Positions 1 through 6,842 of a stretch of DNA of 15,296 nt are shown in pieces; position 1 is the stretch's first letter, and each line of letters begins with the position of its first letter. The stretch covers positions 1-15,296 of the forward strand of contig CAYSGF010000141.1 in NCBI GenBank assembly GCA_964430275.1. The letters run 5' to 3'. This DNA is from DASTYK01 sp964430275 (GTDB lineage Bacteria > Gemmatimonadota > Gemmatimonadetes > Longimicrobiales > RSA9). The notes under the pieces are model-generated. The model made no database searches. It worked only from the letters and a program-made list of their open reading frames with translations, and was not told where the DNA came from. A program made the translations under genes and the position numbers.

Positions 1-582
1 GCTGTCCACCGGCACGAGCCGGGCGCCGCCCGCGGTGTCGATCACCAGCGCCATCGACAGCGCCCCCGTGCCGGGCGGTTGCACCTCGCGGCTGCTGCGT
101 ACGATCCATCCCCAGGACAGCCCGCCGGTGAACTGTCCCGCATTGAGTGCGAGCGCGGCATCGATCGGCGCGGCGTCGATCGACCATGCTGCGCGGGTGC
201 CGGCGTCCCGCACGGAATCGACGAGCTCGAGCCGGAACGCGCGCGGGTCGATCCGCACGAGAGCGACGCGCAGCCGCCAGGCGACGCCGTCCCCGGCCAG
301 CTCGATCTCGGCATGATCGAGTCCGGGACGCAGCGTGTGCCATTCGATGGCGCCGGCGAGCGCGGGATCGGCTGCGCCCCACCGGCCGGGGGCGTGCGTC
401 GCCTCCCACCAGGTGTGCCACGCGTCGCCGTGCCGCACCGCCATGGCGGACGCGGGCAGCGCCTGGGCGGCGGCGGCATCCGTGGCCGGACCCGGCGCCA
501 CGAGGAGCACCGCAACCAAAAAAGCGGCGGTGAGGGGTGCCGGCGCGTTCAGCCGGCGGCCGCGGTGTCGCATGCGGCTCAC
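1..582 (-). CDS. Secreted phosphodiester glycosidase-family protein (NAGPA-like), C-terminus cut by window edge
   Basis: I read this from the reverse strand; it stays open to base 1, so 194 codons are present and the C-terminal part lies outside. The GTG start at 582-580 is chosen because it overlaps the stop of the upstream gene as GTGA, a typical coupled arrangement; an ATG three codons later (573) is the alternative. Residues 1 to about 41 form a signal peptide: an Arg-rich start, a hydrophobic stretch (LTAAFLVAVLLVAP) and an Ala-rich cleavage zone ending AAAAQA. The mature part has WHTLRPGLDHAEIEL, then RVALVRIDPRAFRLELV, then ALNAGQFTGGLSWGWIVR. This order matches the N-terminal half of the phosphodiester glycosidase family (PF09992), where an Asn-Gly-type motif precedes the catalytic core. 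Those enzymes cleave sugar-1-phosphodiester bonds or are linked to exopolysaccharide. Substrate is unknown, and the active-site region is mostly outside the window. Family call fairly sure, exact role not. Confidence 0.72.
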   Translation of the reverse strand, partial: MSRMRHRGRRLNAPAPLTAAFLVAVLLVAPGPATDAAAAQALPASAMAVRHGDAWHTWWEATHAPGRWGAADPALAGAIEWHTLRPGLDHAEIELAGDGVAWRLRVALVRIDPRAFRLELVDSVRDAGTRAAWSIDAAPIDAALALNAGQFTGGLSWGWIVRSSREVQPPGTGALSMALVIDTAGGARLVPVDS

Positions 583-1313
583 GTGCCGTGAATCAGTCGT
601 GTCAGCGCTTCGCACCGGGGCAGCAGCTGTTCGACCTCCACCGGCGAGTACACCCAGTAGATGTCCTTGCCCTCGCCCGGCAGCCGGATCTCCCCCTCGG
701 CACCGGCCTGTGCGCGGCCGCACAGTGGCGCGACGCGCTCCTTCAGAATCGCGTACTGTGTGGCTGTGAAGCCGCCGGCTTCCTGCCCCACTTTCGCCGG
801 CCGGGCCTGCAGCTTCGGCAGCTCGCTCGACTGGAACTGATCCGGATCCGGGCCGCACCGTTTCGCCTGGGCGTCCATGATGCTCTGCTGTACCTGCTGG
901 TATGCGGCGGCCGCGGCCTGATCGGAGGTGTCGTCCATGTAGGCTTCACCCTTCGCGGCCATCTCCTCCATGAGTGCCTGTCCTTCCGCGCTCATCGCGA
1001 ACTCCATGACGCACGACTGGAAGGCCTCGGGCGAGCGAACCTCGGCAGCCACGCGCGCAACATCCGCCCGGTCCGCACCTTCCGCTTCCAGCGCGCGAAC
1101 GAACCGCTCCATGACCTCGGGCGTGATCTCGAGGACGTTCTCGTTGTAGCGCACGGACTGCGACTGGCCGGGCTGTCCGGCCGCCGACGCATCGCCACCG
1201 ACGGCCCGCTTGACGCGGTTCTTCAGGCCGGACAGCTGCGCCTCGGCCGGTGCACTGAATACCAGGAGCAGGGTCGCGCCGGCCGTAAGCGACCTCGTCA
1301 GTCTTGAACTCAT
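579..1313 (-). CDS. Secreted hypothetical protein with four cysteines
   Basis: I do not recognise this 244-residue protein. It begins with a clear signal peptide (MSSRLTRSLTAGATLLLVFSAPAEA, cleavage before QLSG), so it is exported. The mature part is mostly helical by composition (Ala/Glu/Gln-rich stretches such as ADVARVAAEVRSPEAF and AAAAAYQQVQQSIMDAQ). It has four cysteines (in SCVMEF, KRCGP, PLCGR and PRCEA), which could form two disulfides after export. Two ATG codons stand in tandem (1316 and 1313). The Shine-Dalgarno GGAGG at 1324-1320 is 6 nt from the second and only 3 nt from the first, so 1313 is preferred. Its stop overlaps the GTG of the next gene by four bases, so it is probably co-translated with the secreted glycosidase-type protein and may work with it in the envelope. 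It is divergent from the large regulator at 1439, which might control it; that is only positional inference. Confidence 0.8.
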   Translation of the reverse strand: MSSRLTRSLTAGATLLLVFSAPAEAQLSGLKNRVKRAVGGDASAAGQPGQSQSVRYNENVLEITPEVMERFVRALEAEGADRADVARVAAEVRSPEAFQSCVMEFAMSAEGQALMEEMAAKGEAYMDDTSDQAAAAAYQQVQQSIMDAQAKRCGPDPDQFQSSELPKLQARPAKVGQEAGGFTATQYAILKERVAPLCGRAQAGAEGEIRLPGEGKDIYWVYSPVEVEQLLPRCEALTRLIHGT

Positions 1314-1389
1314 CATCCGCCTCCGTTTGATTGGGTCATGCGATCCTCCCCCCGGAGCGCGTTGCCCCGCCGGGAGCTACCGGTGAGCG

Positions 1390-1432
1390 TTCAATCTCGC
1401 GCGCGTTCTCAATCGGGAATCAACAAGTCAAC
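1390..1432 (+). promoter_or_regulatory. Cluster of four TCAA(T)C direct repeats in front of the BTAD regulator
   Basis: Just before the regulator's start there are four same-strand copies of a TCAAC/TCAATC word: TCAATC at 1391-1396, TCAATC at 1409-1414, TCAAC at 1420-1424 and TCAAC at 1428-1432. Start-to-start distances are 18, 11 and 8 bp. SARP-type activators are known to bind short direct repeats spaced by about one or two helical turns, so an autoregulatory or divergent-promoter site is possible, but the spacing is uneven. Read on the other strand, the same stretch holds TTGACT (1432-1427), a -35-like hexamer for the divergent secreted-protein gene without a convincing -10. Weakly supported. 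Confidence 0.25.
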
Positions 1433-1438
1433 ACCGTG

Positions 1439-4400
1439 ATGCACACAGACTTCCAGCTCATCACGCTGGGTCGGCTCGCGCTCGTGCCACCGATGGGGGC
1501 GGCGGATGCCGGCCTGAACCGGCAGCGGCGGAAGCTGGCCGTGCTCGCGGTGCTCGCGCTGGCGCGCGGCCCGGTCTCGCGTGACCTGCTGCTGGAGATG
1601 TTCTGGGGGGAACAGGACGAGTCGCGCGCGCGCCATTCGCTCAGCGATGCGTTGTCGCACCTCCGGCGCGCCCTGGGCTCTGGCGCCATCTCCGCACGCA
1701 GCACCGACGTGAGCCTGGCGGAGGATGCACGGCTGCGTGTGGATGCGGTGCAATTCGCGGCGGCGGTGCGCGCCGGTGACTGGGAGGGCGCACTGGTAGT
1801 CCACTCCGGGCCGTTCCTGGACGCGGTATACGTGGGCGGCAGTGCGCGCTTCGAGCAGTGGGTGGACGGCGAAGCACGGCGCATGGCACGGCTGTTTCAG
1901 ACCGCATGCGAGCGGCGATGCGCGGAGCTCGCCGCCCGCGAGGCATGGGTGGAGTGTGCAGGCGTCGCACGCCGCTGGCTCCGGGCTGACCCCGCTTCCG
2001 CCGGTGCTGCGCTGGCGTTGCTGCGGGGGCTGCGCGGGAACGGCGGTCGGGAAGGGGAGCTGCGCGCCCTCGAAGAGTATGAGGCGCACCGTCGCCTGCT
2101 GCAGCAGGAGCTCGGTGTCGCGCCGGATCCGAAGGTCATCGAAGTCGCGCGGCAGATCGAGGCGAGCCTCAGGCGATCACGGGCCGAGGTGGCTGCGCCG
2201 GCCCCGCCGGCCGGCACCGTAGCGGCGTCCGGGCCTCCTCCACCCACCGTTTCGCCGGCGGGGGTGCCGCACCCGACGGTTGCTTCGCCCCTTCGCAAGC
2301 GGCCAGCCGTCGACGCTGCTCCGCCGACGGACGCCGGCGACGCCCCCGTGCAACCGCCGCAGCGTGCGTGGCGGGATCGGCGTGTGCGGATCGGCGTCGT
2401 CGCGGCTCTCGCGCTCGCGGCCGTGCTGTTCCTTCTGGGCCGTCGCGATGCCGCGCCGCCGGTCGCAACGACCCTGGCGATCCTTCCGTTCTCGCTGCAC
2501 GGCCATGCCGAGTACGGCTACCTGCGCGAGGGCATGGTCGATCTGCTGAGCACGAACCTGGATGGCGCCGCGGGGCTGCGGACCGTGGACCCGCGTGCCG
2601 TGCTGGCCGCGGCGAACGCCGACGACGACGGGTCCATCGCGGCACCCTCCGAGGGTCGCGCGCTGGCTGCGCGGCTGGGTGCCGCAACGTACGTGATGGG
2701 CGACGTGGCGGAGGCCGGCGGTCGCCTGCGCATCACCGCCGCAATGTACGATGTCACCAGACCCGATGAGCCGCTCAACCGTGCGTACGCGGAGGGTGAC
2801 GCCGACTCGTTGTTCGCCGTTGTCGATGATCTGACGGTCGGGCTGATCGCCGACCGCGTGCAACGTCTCGGCGGCAGACTGAGTCGCACCGCGGCGCTCA
2901 CGACCTCCTCGATCCCGGCGCTGAAGGCGTATCTCGAAGGCGAGCGACACTGGCGCGCGCTGCGCCTCGTCGAAGCGGTGGAATCCATGCGCCAGGCGAC
3001 GCGCGAGGACACGGCGTTCGCGCTCGCGTGGTACCGTCTGGGCATGGCATCGTCATGGGACGCGAAAGTGGATGTCGCGCAGGAAGCGATGGAGCGCGCC
3101 GTGCGCCACAGCGAGCCGCTGTCGGCGCGCGATCGCACGCTGATCGCAGCGTACCGCGACGTCGTGCAGCGCGATCCCGACGAGGCGGAGCGGCGCTACC
3201 GCGCTGTCGTGGCCGACTACCCGACGGACGTGGAGGCGTGGGCGGGCCTGGGCGAGATGTGGTTCCACGCAAATCCCTGGCGCGGCCGTTCCTTCCAGGA
3301 ATCACGTGCGGCATGGGAGCAGGTGCTCCGCCTCGAGCCCCACAACATCGGCGCCACCTGGCATCTCGCCTACGTGAGCGCCCGCCAGGGAAATCGCGCC
3401 GAGCTGGACTCGCTCACCCGAACGATACAGACGACGGTTGCGGGGGGCGCCGACCTTTCCGTCCGCGCCATCCGTGCCGTTGCGATGCAGCACACTGAGG
3501 CGCAGGACGACGTCCTGTCCGATCTCGCCCGTGCCGACGACTTCACCCTCATCCTCGCCGTGTGGCGGATCGCCGTATCGACAGAAGCGCTCGAGACGGT
3601 TGCGCGCTTCGCAGAGCTGCTCACGCACGCGCGGCGCCCCCCCGAAGTGCGCGCACTCGGCCATTCATTACAGGCACACCTGCACATGGGGCGCGGCCAG
3701 CGGCGCGCGGCGCACGCGGAGCTGGACTCGCTGGCTCGGCTCGATCCGGTGCAGGCGCTGGAGTATCGCACGCTCCTCGCGTCCTTCCCGCTGCAGCCTG
3801 CCGACCGCGCTGCACTGGAGTCGCTGCGCGACGAGCTGCGCGGCTCGAGTGGCACCGAAGCGCCGCCGGTTACGAGTCCCGCAGATCTGTGGGTGAACGT
3901 GCATGCGGGTCTGCACGCGCAGTTGCGCACCTACCTATACGGGCTGACGAGTGCCCTGCTGGGATCCGCGGCGGATGCGGAGCGCAGTGCGGCAGTGCTG
4001 GACCGTACCGGCGATTCCGATGCCGACCACCTCGCGCGTGCCCAGGCACGCGAAATCCGTGCGGTGCTGCTGCGTGCGCGCGGCCACGTCCACACGGCAC
4101 TCGACGTTCTCGACTCGGCGGACGACATGGTGGACTTCGGCTCCGCCCGCGCATCTCCCTTCTTTGCACGCAGCAGGCAGCGTTTCGTGCGCGGCGAGCT
4201 GTTGCGTGCAGCCGGCCGCGAAACGGAGGCTCTCGGATGGTTTCAGGGGATGGGCGAGATTTATCCATTCGACGTCGCGCATCTCGCGCCCGCCCATCTG
4301 CGCCGCGCCGAAATCCACATCGCACGCGATGAGCACGACGTCGCCGCCACACACCTGCGTGCGTTTCTCGAGCTCTGGAAGGACTGCGATCCCGAGCTGC

Positions 4401-4471
4401 GGCCATGGCTGGAGCACGCACGCCGCGAGCTCGCGGCGGTGTCCCACGCGGCGCGGTCAAGCGGATCGTGA
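1439..4471 (+). CDS. Membrane-tethered BTAD/SARP-type transcriptional regulator with TolB-like domain and TPR repeats
   Basis: A 1010-residue regulator. Residues about 5-95 resemble the OmpR-like winged helix of SARP regulators (LITLGRLALV, then RRKLAVLAVLALARGPVSRDLLLEMFW and SLSDALSHLRRAL). Residues about 98-245 are a bacterial transcriptional activation domain (BTAD; FLDAVY, FEQWVDGEARR, EYEAHRRLLQQELGVAPDP). A Pro/Ala-rich linker (255-312) leads to one membrane helix at about 318-335 (IGVVAALALAAVLFLLG). After it, TLAILPFSLHG starts a TolB/FlgO-like domain (about 344-475) as seen in many TPR-bearing signalling proteins, then TPR-like helical repeats run to the end. The layout suggests a CadC/ToxR-like one-component sensor: DNA-binding head in the cytoplasm, TPR part outside the membrane. 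There is no NB-ARC ATPase as in AfsR. The reading frame also opens upstream to a TTG at 1331, but ATG at 1439 sits just before the conserved domain, so I start there; no good Shine-Dalgarno is visible. Target genes and signal are unknown; the divergent secreted pair is a natural candidate. Confidence 0.9.
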   Translation: MHTDFQLITLGRLALVPPMGAADAGLNRQRRKLAVLAVLALARGPVSRDLLLEMFWGEQDESRARHSLSDALSHLRRALGSGAISARSTDVSLAEDARLRVDAVQFAAAVRAGDWEGALVVHSGPFLDAVYVGGSARFEQWVDGEARRMARLFQTACERRCAELAAREAWVECAGVARRWLRADPASAGAALALLRGLRGNGGREGELRALEEYEAHRRLLQQELGVAPDPKVIEVARQIEASLRRSRAEVAAPAPPAGTVAASGPPPPTVSPAGVPHPTVASPLRKRPAVDAAPPTDAGDAPVQPPQRAWRDRRVRIGVVAALALAAVLFLLGRRDAAPPVATTLAILPFSLHGHAEYGYLREGMVDLLSTNLDGAAGLRTVDPRAVLAAANADDDGSIAAPSEGRALAARLGAATYVMGDVAEAGGRLRITAAMYDVTRPDEPLNRAYAEGDADSLFAVVDDLTVGLIADRVQRLGGRLSRTAALTTSSIPALKAYLEGERHWRALRLVEAVESMRQATREDTAFALAWYRLGMASSWDAKVDVAQEAMERAVRHSEPLSARDRTLIAAYRDVVQRDPDEAERRYRAVVADYPTDVEAWAGLGEMWFHANPWRGRSFQESRAAWEQVLRLEPHNIGATWHLAYVSARQGNRAELDSLTRTIQTTVAGGADLSVRAIRAVAMQHTEAQDDVLSDLARADDFTLILAVWRIAVSTEALETVARFAELLTHARRPPEVRALGHSLQAHLHMGRGQRRAAHAELDSLARLDPVQALEYRTLLASFPLQPADRAALESLRDELRGSSGTEAPPVTSPADLWVNVHAGLHAQLRTYLYGLTSALLGSAADAERSAAVLDRTGDSDADHLARAQAREIRAVLLRARGHVHTALDVLDSADDMVDFGSARASPFFARSRQRFVRGELLRAAGRETEALGWFQGMGEIYPFDVAHLAPAHLRRAEIHIARDEHDVAATHLRAFLELWKDCDPELRPWLEHARRELAAVSHAARSSGS

Positions 4472-4478
4472 CGATCCG
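4462..4478 (+). repeat. Perfect dyad around the regulator's stop codon
   Basis: CGGATCG, loop TGA, CGATCCG: a perfect 7-bp inverted repeat whose 3-nt loop is exactly the TGA stop codon of the large regulator. In RNA it would fold into a tight hairpin. There is no following T-run, so it is not a classical intrinsic terminator; it could slow readthrough into the next gene, which starts 58 bases after the stop, or protect the mRNA end. It may also be chance in GC-rich DNA. Confidence 0.3.
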
Positions 4479-4529
4479 TGACGCGGGCTCGCCCCCGGAC
4501 CAGCGCACTCGTCATCGGGTAGAACTCGC

Positions 4530-5225
4530 ATGATCTCTACCCTCCGGGCCGTATGCGTTCTCGCCCTGCTCGTCATTGCCTCCACGGCTGGTGCCGAAGC
4601 GCAGTCGGTGCACGGGATTCTCACCGACGCCGATCACGGCCGACCGATTCCGGATGCGCGGCTCTATCTGCTCGGCGTTGGCGGCACGATCGCCGATTCG
4701 ACCCTGACGGACGCACAGGGCGGCTTCCGGCTCGCGGCGGACACTGCCGGCGTCTACCATGTGCACTTCCAGATCGACGGCTGGGCGAGCATGTCCGCGC
4801 CCGCGCTGCGGCTCGATGAAGGAACCGACGTCGACCTGGCGTTCCCCGTACAGCTCGTGCCCATCGCAGTACTGCGTCAGATGAGTGACATGATCGGTAT
4901 GGATGAACGACTACAGACGTCGCTTCCGGAGATCTGCGGCGAGGCGCTTCGCCCGTGGGAGGCGGGCCTGCTCGTCGGCATCGTCCGAAGCGCGGACAAC
5001 GAGCCGGTCGCGGGAGCACGCGTCGCAGTTGCCACGCTGGAGAACGGTATCGCACGCGCAACATTGTCCGCTGACAACGGGATCTACATTCTGTGCAACG
5101 TGCCGTTGGGGCCCGCCGTGCAGATCTCCGTCGACGCACCGGACGGCACGCGCGAGACGACCGAAGTCGAGATCCGCGCGGGTATGGTCAGCTGGTACGA
5201 TCTGCCGCTTGGCCATGGGCGCTGA
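4530..5225 (+). CDS. Secreted protein with two carboxypeptidase-regulatory-like beta-sandwich domains
   Basis: A 231-residue exported protein. Residues 1-24 are a signal peptide (MISTLRAVCVLALLVIASTAGAEA, cut before Q25). Two similar beta-sandwich modules follow: about 26-105 (VHGILTDADHGRPIPDARLYL, then TDAQGGFRLAADTAGVYHVHF) and about 148-231 (LVGIVRSADNEPVAGARVAVA, then SADNGIYILCNVPLGPAVQISV). Each has the pattern of carboxypeptidase-regulatory-like (transthyretin-like) domains: G-x-V/L-x-D, then P-x-x-x-A-x-V, then D-x-x-G-x-Y/F. These domains are adhesive or structural modules; there are no catalytic residues to point to. In related phyla such domains often sit at the front of outer-membrane TonB-type receptors, but no barrel is attached here. 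The decarboxylase gene follows after four bases, so the two are probably co-transcribed, though no functional link is evident. ATG at 4530 is the only start that keeps the signal peptide; no strong Shine-Dalgarno precedes it. Confidence 0.82.
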   Translation: MISTLRAVCVLALLVIASTAGAEAQSVHGILTDADHGRPIPDARLYLLGVGGTIADSTLTDAQGGFRLAADTAGVYHVHFQIDGWASMSAPALRLDEGTDVDLAFPVQLVPIAVLRQMSDMIGMDERLQTSLPEICGEALRPWEAGLLVGIVRSADNEPVAGARVAVATLENGIARATLSADNGIYILCNVPLGPAVQISVDAPDGTRETTEVEIRAGMVSWYDLPLGHGR

Positions 5226-5229
5226 GGCC

Positions 5230-6717
5230 ATGACCGCAAGGCAGAGCAGCGGGCAGCTCGCCTCGTTGCGTGCCCGACTCCGCGAGCTCGAGCGGGAGGC
5301 GCGCGCGCTCGAGCCATCGGCACGGGAGCGGCGAACGCTGCGCAGGGCGGTCGAGCGAAGTGTCGAGCAGTTCCAACGTGACGTGGATGCGCTTCCCGGA
5401 TACATCGAGACGCCCGATCGCGGTGCCGGCCTGGTCGACTCCCCGATTCGCGAGCACGGTATTCCGCTCGAGCAGGTGATCGAGCACATCGAGCGTGACG
5501 CCGTGCGACCCGGCGCACAGCCCGCTTCCGGCGCGCACCTCGCCTACATTCCGGGCGGACCGCTCTACGCATCCGCGCTGGCCGACTTCATCGGCGCGAT
5601 CACGAACAAGTACGCCGGACTGTTCTTCAGCGGACCGGGCATGGTGCGCATGGAGAACATGCTGCTCCGCTGGACCGCCGACCTGGTCGGCTATCCCGCC
5701 AGTGCGGGTGGCAACCTCGCGTCGGGCGGCAGCATCGCGACGTTGACGGCCGTGGTCACGGCGCGCGAAGCGCACGGCCTGCGAGCGGCGGACTATCCCG
5801 CGGCGGTCGTGTATCTCTCGGACCAGACCCATCATTCGACCGAGAAGGCGGTGCGGATCGCCGGACTCGCCGAGGCGCAGGTACGCCGCGTCCCTACCGA
5901 TGCGCGCTCCCGCATGCGACCGGATGCTCTGCGGGACGTGATCGCGGAAGACCGCGCGCGCGGGTTGCGCCCGTGGCTCATCGTCGCGACCGCGGGCAGC
6001 ACCGACACGGGTGCAGTCGACCCGCTCGACGACATCGCCGACGTCGCGCAGCAGCAGGGATGCTGGTTTCACGTCGATGCGGCGTACGGCGGATTCTTCC
6101 TGCTGACGGAGCAAGGACGCGCTCGCATGCGTGGCATCGAGCGCTCCGACTCCGTCGTGCTCGACCCGCACAAGGGGCTCTTCCTGCCGTGGGGCACGGG
6201 CGTCGTGCTGGTACGCGATGTCCGCTTGCTCGCGGCCGCGCACCAGTCGACCGGCAACTACCTGCAGGACGCGCTGCGCGATCCAGGTGAGGTGTCACCG
6301 GCCGACGTGTCGCCGGAACTGACGAAGCCGTTCCGTGCCCTGCGCATGTGGATGCCGCTCGTGCTGCTGGGCACGAAACCGTTTCGCGCTGCACTCGAGG
6401 AGAAGCTGCTGCTCGCGCGCTATTTCCGGCTGCAGATCGAGAAGGGTGGGTTCGAGGTCGGACCGGAGCCGGACCTGTCGATCGTCACGTTCCGGTGGGC
6501 GCCGGCAGCCGCCAGCCTCGAGGCGACGAACCGCTTCAACCAGGCGATCGTGGAGGCGATGCGCCACGACGGTCGCGTTTTCCTCTCGTCGACCATGCTC
6601 GATGGCCGGTTCACACTGCGCATGGTCGCGCTCCAGTTCCGCACCCACCGGCGCACCATTGACCTGGCTGTACGGATCCTGCGGGAAACCGCGCTCGCCG
6701 TTGCAGCGCAGGCGTGA
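5230..6717 (+). CDS. Group II pyridoxal-5'-phosphate-dependent (aromatic-L-amino-acid-type) decarboxylase
   Basis: A 495-residue cytoplasmic enzyme of the fold-type I PLP decarboxylase family (DDC/GAD/HDC group), close to the usual length of about 480. PLP-site landmarks are all present: SDQTHHSTEKA, where His201 matches the ring-stacking His of DOPA decarboxylase; HVDAAYGG, where Asp283 contacts the pyridine nitrogen; and DPHKGLFLPWGTG, with Lys315 as the Schiff-base lysine. The N-terminal part has GYIETPDRGAGLVDSPIREHG and the substrate-side AYIPGGPLYASALADFIGAITNKYAGLFFSGPGMVRME. Expected reaction: removal of CO2 from an L-amino acid to give an amine; aromatic and acidic substrates cannot be told apart here, and some relatives are aldehyde synthases. 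ATG 5230 lies 4 nt after the stop of the secreted beta-sandwich gene; ATG 5215, in frame and overlapping that gene by 11 nt, is an alternative giving five more residues. The reading frame also stays open upstream to 4903, but that part lies inside the previous gene and lacks family similarity. Confidence 0.92.
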   Translation: MTARQSSGQLASLRARLRELEREARALEPSARERRTLRRAVERSVEQFQRDVDALPGYIETPDRGAGLVDSPIREHGIPLEQVIEHIERDAVRPGAQPASGAHLAYIPGGPLYASALADFIGAITNKYAGLFFSGPGMVRMENMLLRWTADLVGYPASAGGNLASGGSIATLTAVVTAREAHGLRAADYPAAVVYLSDQTHHSTEKAVRIAGLAEAQVRRVPTDARSRMRPDALRDVIAEDRARGLRPWLIVATAGSTDTGAVDPLDDIADVAQQQGCWFHVDAAYGGFFLLTEQGRARMRGIERSDSVVLDPHKGLFLPWGTGVVLVRDVRLLAAAHQSTGNYLQDALRDPGEVSPADVSPELTKPFRALRMWMPLVLLGTKPFRAALEEKLLLARYFRLQIEKGGFEVGPEPDLSIVTFRWAPAAASLEATNRFNQAIVEAMRHDGRVFLSSTMLDGRFTLRMVALQFRTHRRTIDLAVRILRETALAVAAQA

Positions 6718-6718
6718 C

Positions 6719-6776
6719 GCCGGCGCGGCAGGAGCATCGCACCGATCCGGTCAAGGACGTCGCATTCCGCGCCGGC
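6719..6776 (+). terminator. Long-loop inverted repeat right after the decarboxylase stop
   Basis: GCCGGCGCGG (6719-6728) pairs perfectly with CCGCGCCGGC (6767-6776), a 10-bp stem with a 38-nt loop, beginning one base after the decarboxylase stop. The very strong GC stem in this position suggests a transcription end or mRNA-stabilising structure. Only the weak CGTTCGTCTT follows, not a real U-tract, so intrinsic termination is uncertain. Confidence 0.35.
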
Positions 6777-6797
6777 CGTTCGTCTTAGATCGACGAG

Positions 6798-6836
6798 CCG
6801 GTTCTGACCGGAGCACAGCACACCTGACCAGAGGAG
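6798..6836 (+). promoter_or_regulatory. Leader of the FAD oxidoreductase: small dyad plus strong Shine-Dalgarno
   Basis: CCGGT (6798-6802), loop TCTG, ACCGG (6807-6811) is a short perfect dyad, and AGAGGAG (6830-6836) is a strong Shine-Dalgarno 6 nt before the GTG at 6843. The Shine-Dalgarno decides the GTG start. The dyad could be a small hairpin in the leader or an operator half; nothing else supports a role. No confident -35/-10 pair was found in the 125 bp between the genes. Confidence 0.4.
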
Positions 6837-6842
6837 CCACGG

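Noticed and set aside
1331..1438. N-terminal extension of the BTAD regulator from a TTG codon
   Set aside because: The 36 extra residues lie before the conserved winged helix, start at a rare codon and would cover the intergenic repeats.
5188..6243. Long open frame on the minus strand inside the PLP decarboxylase gene
   Set aside because: It is antisense to a gene with clear catalytic motifs and its product is Arg/Ala/His-rich without any family pattern; typical of GC-rich shadow frames.
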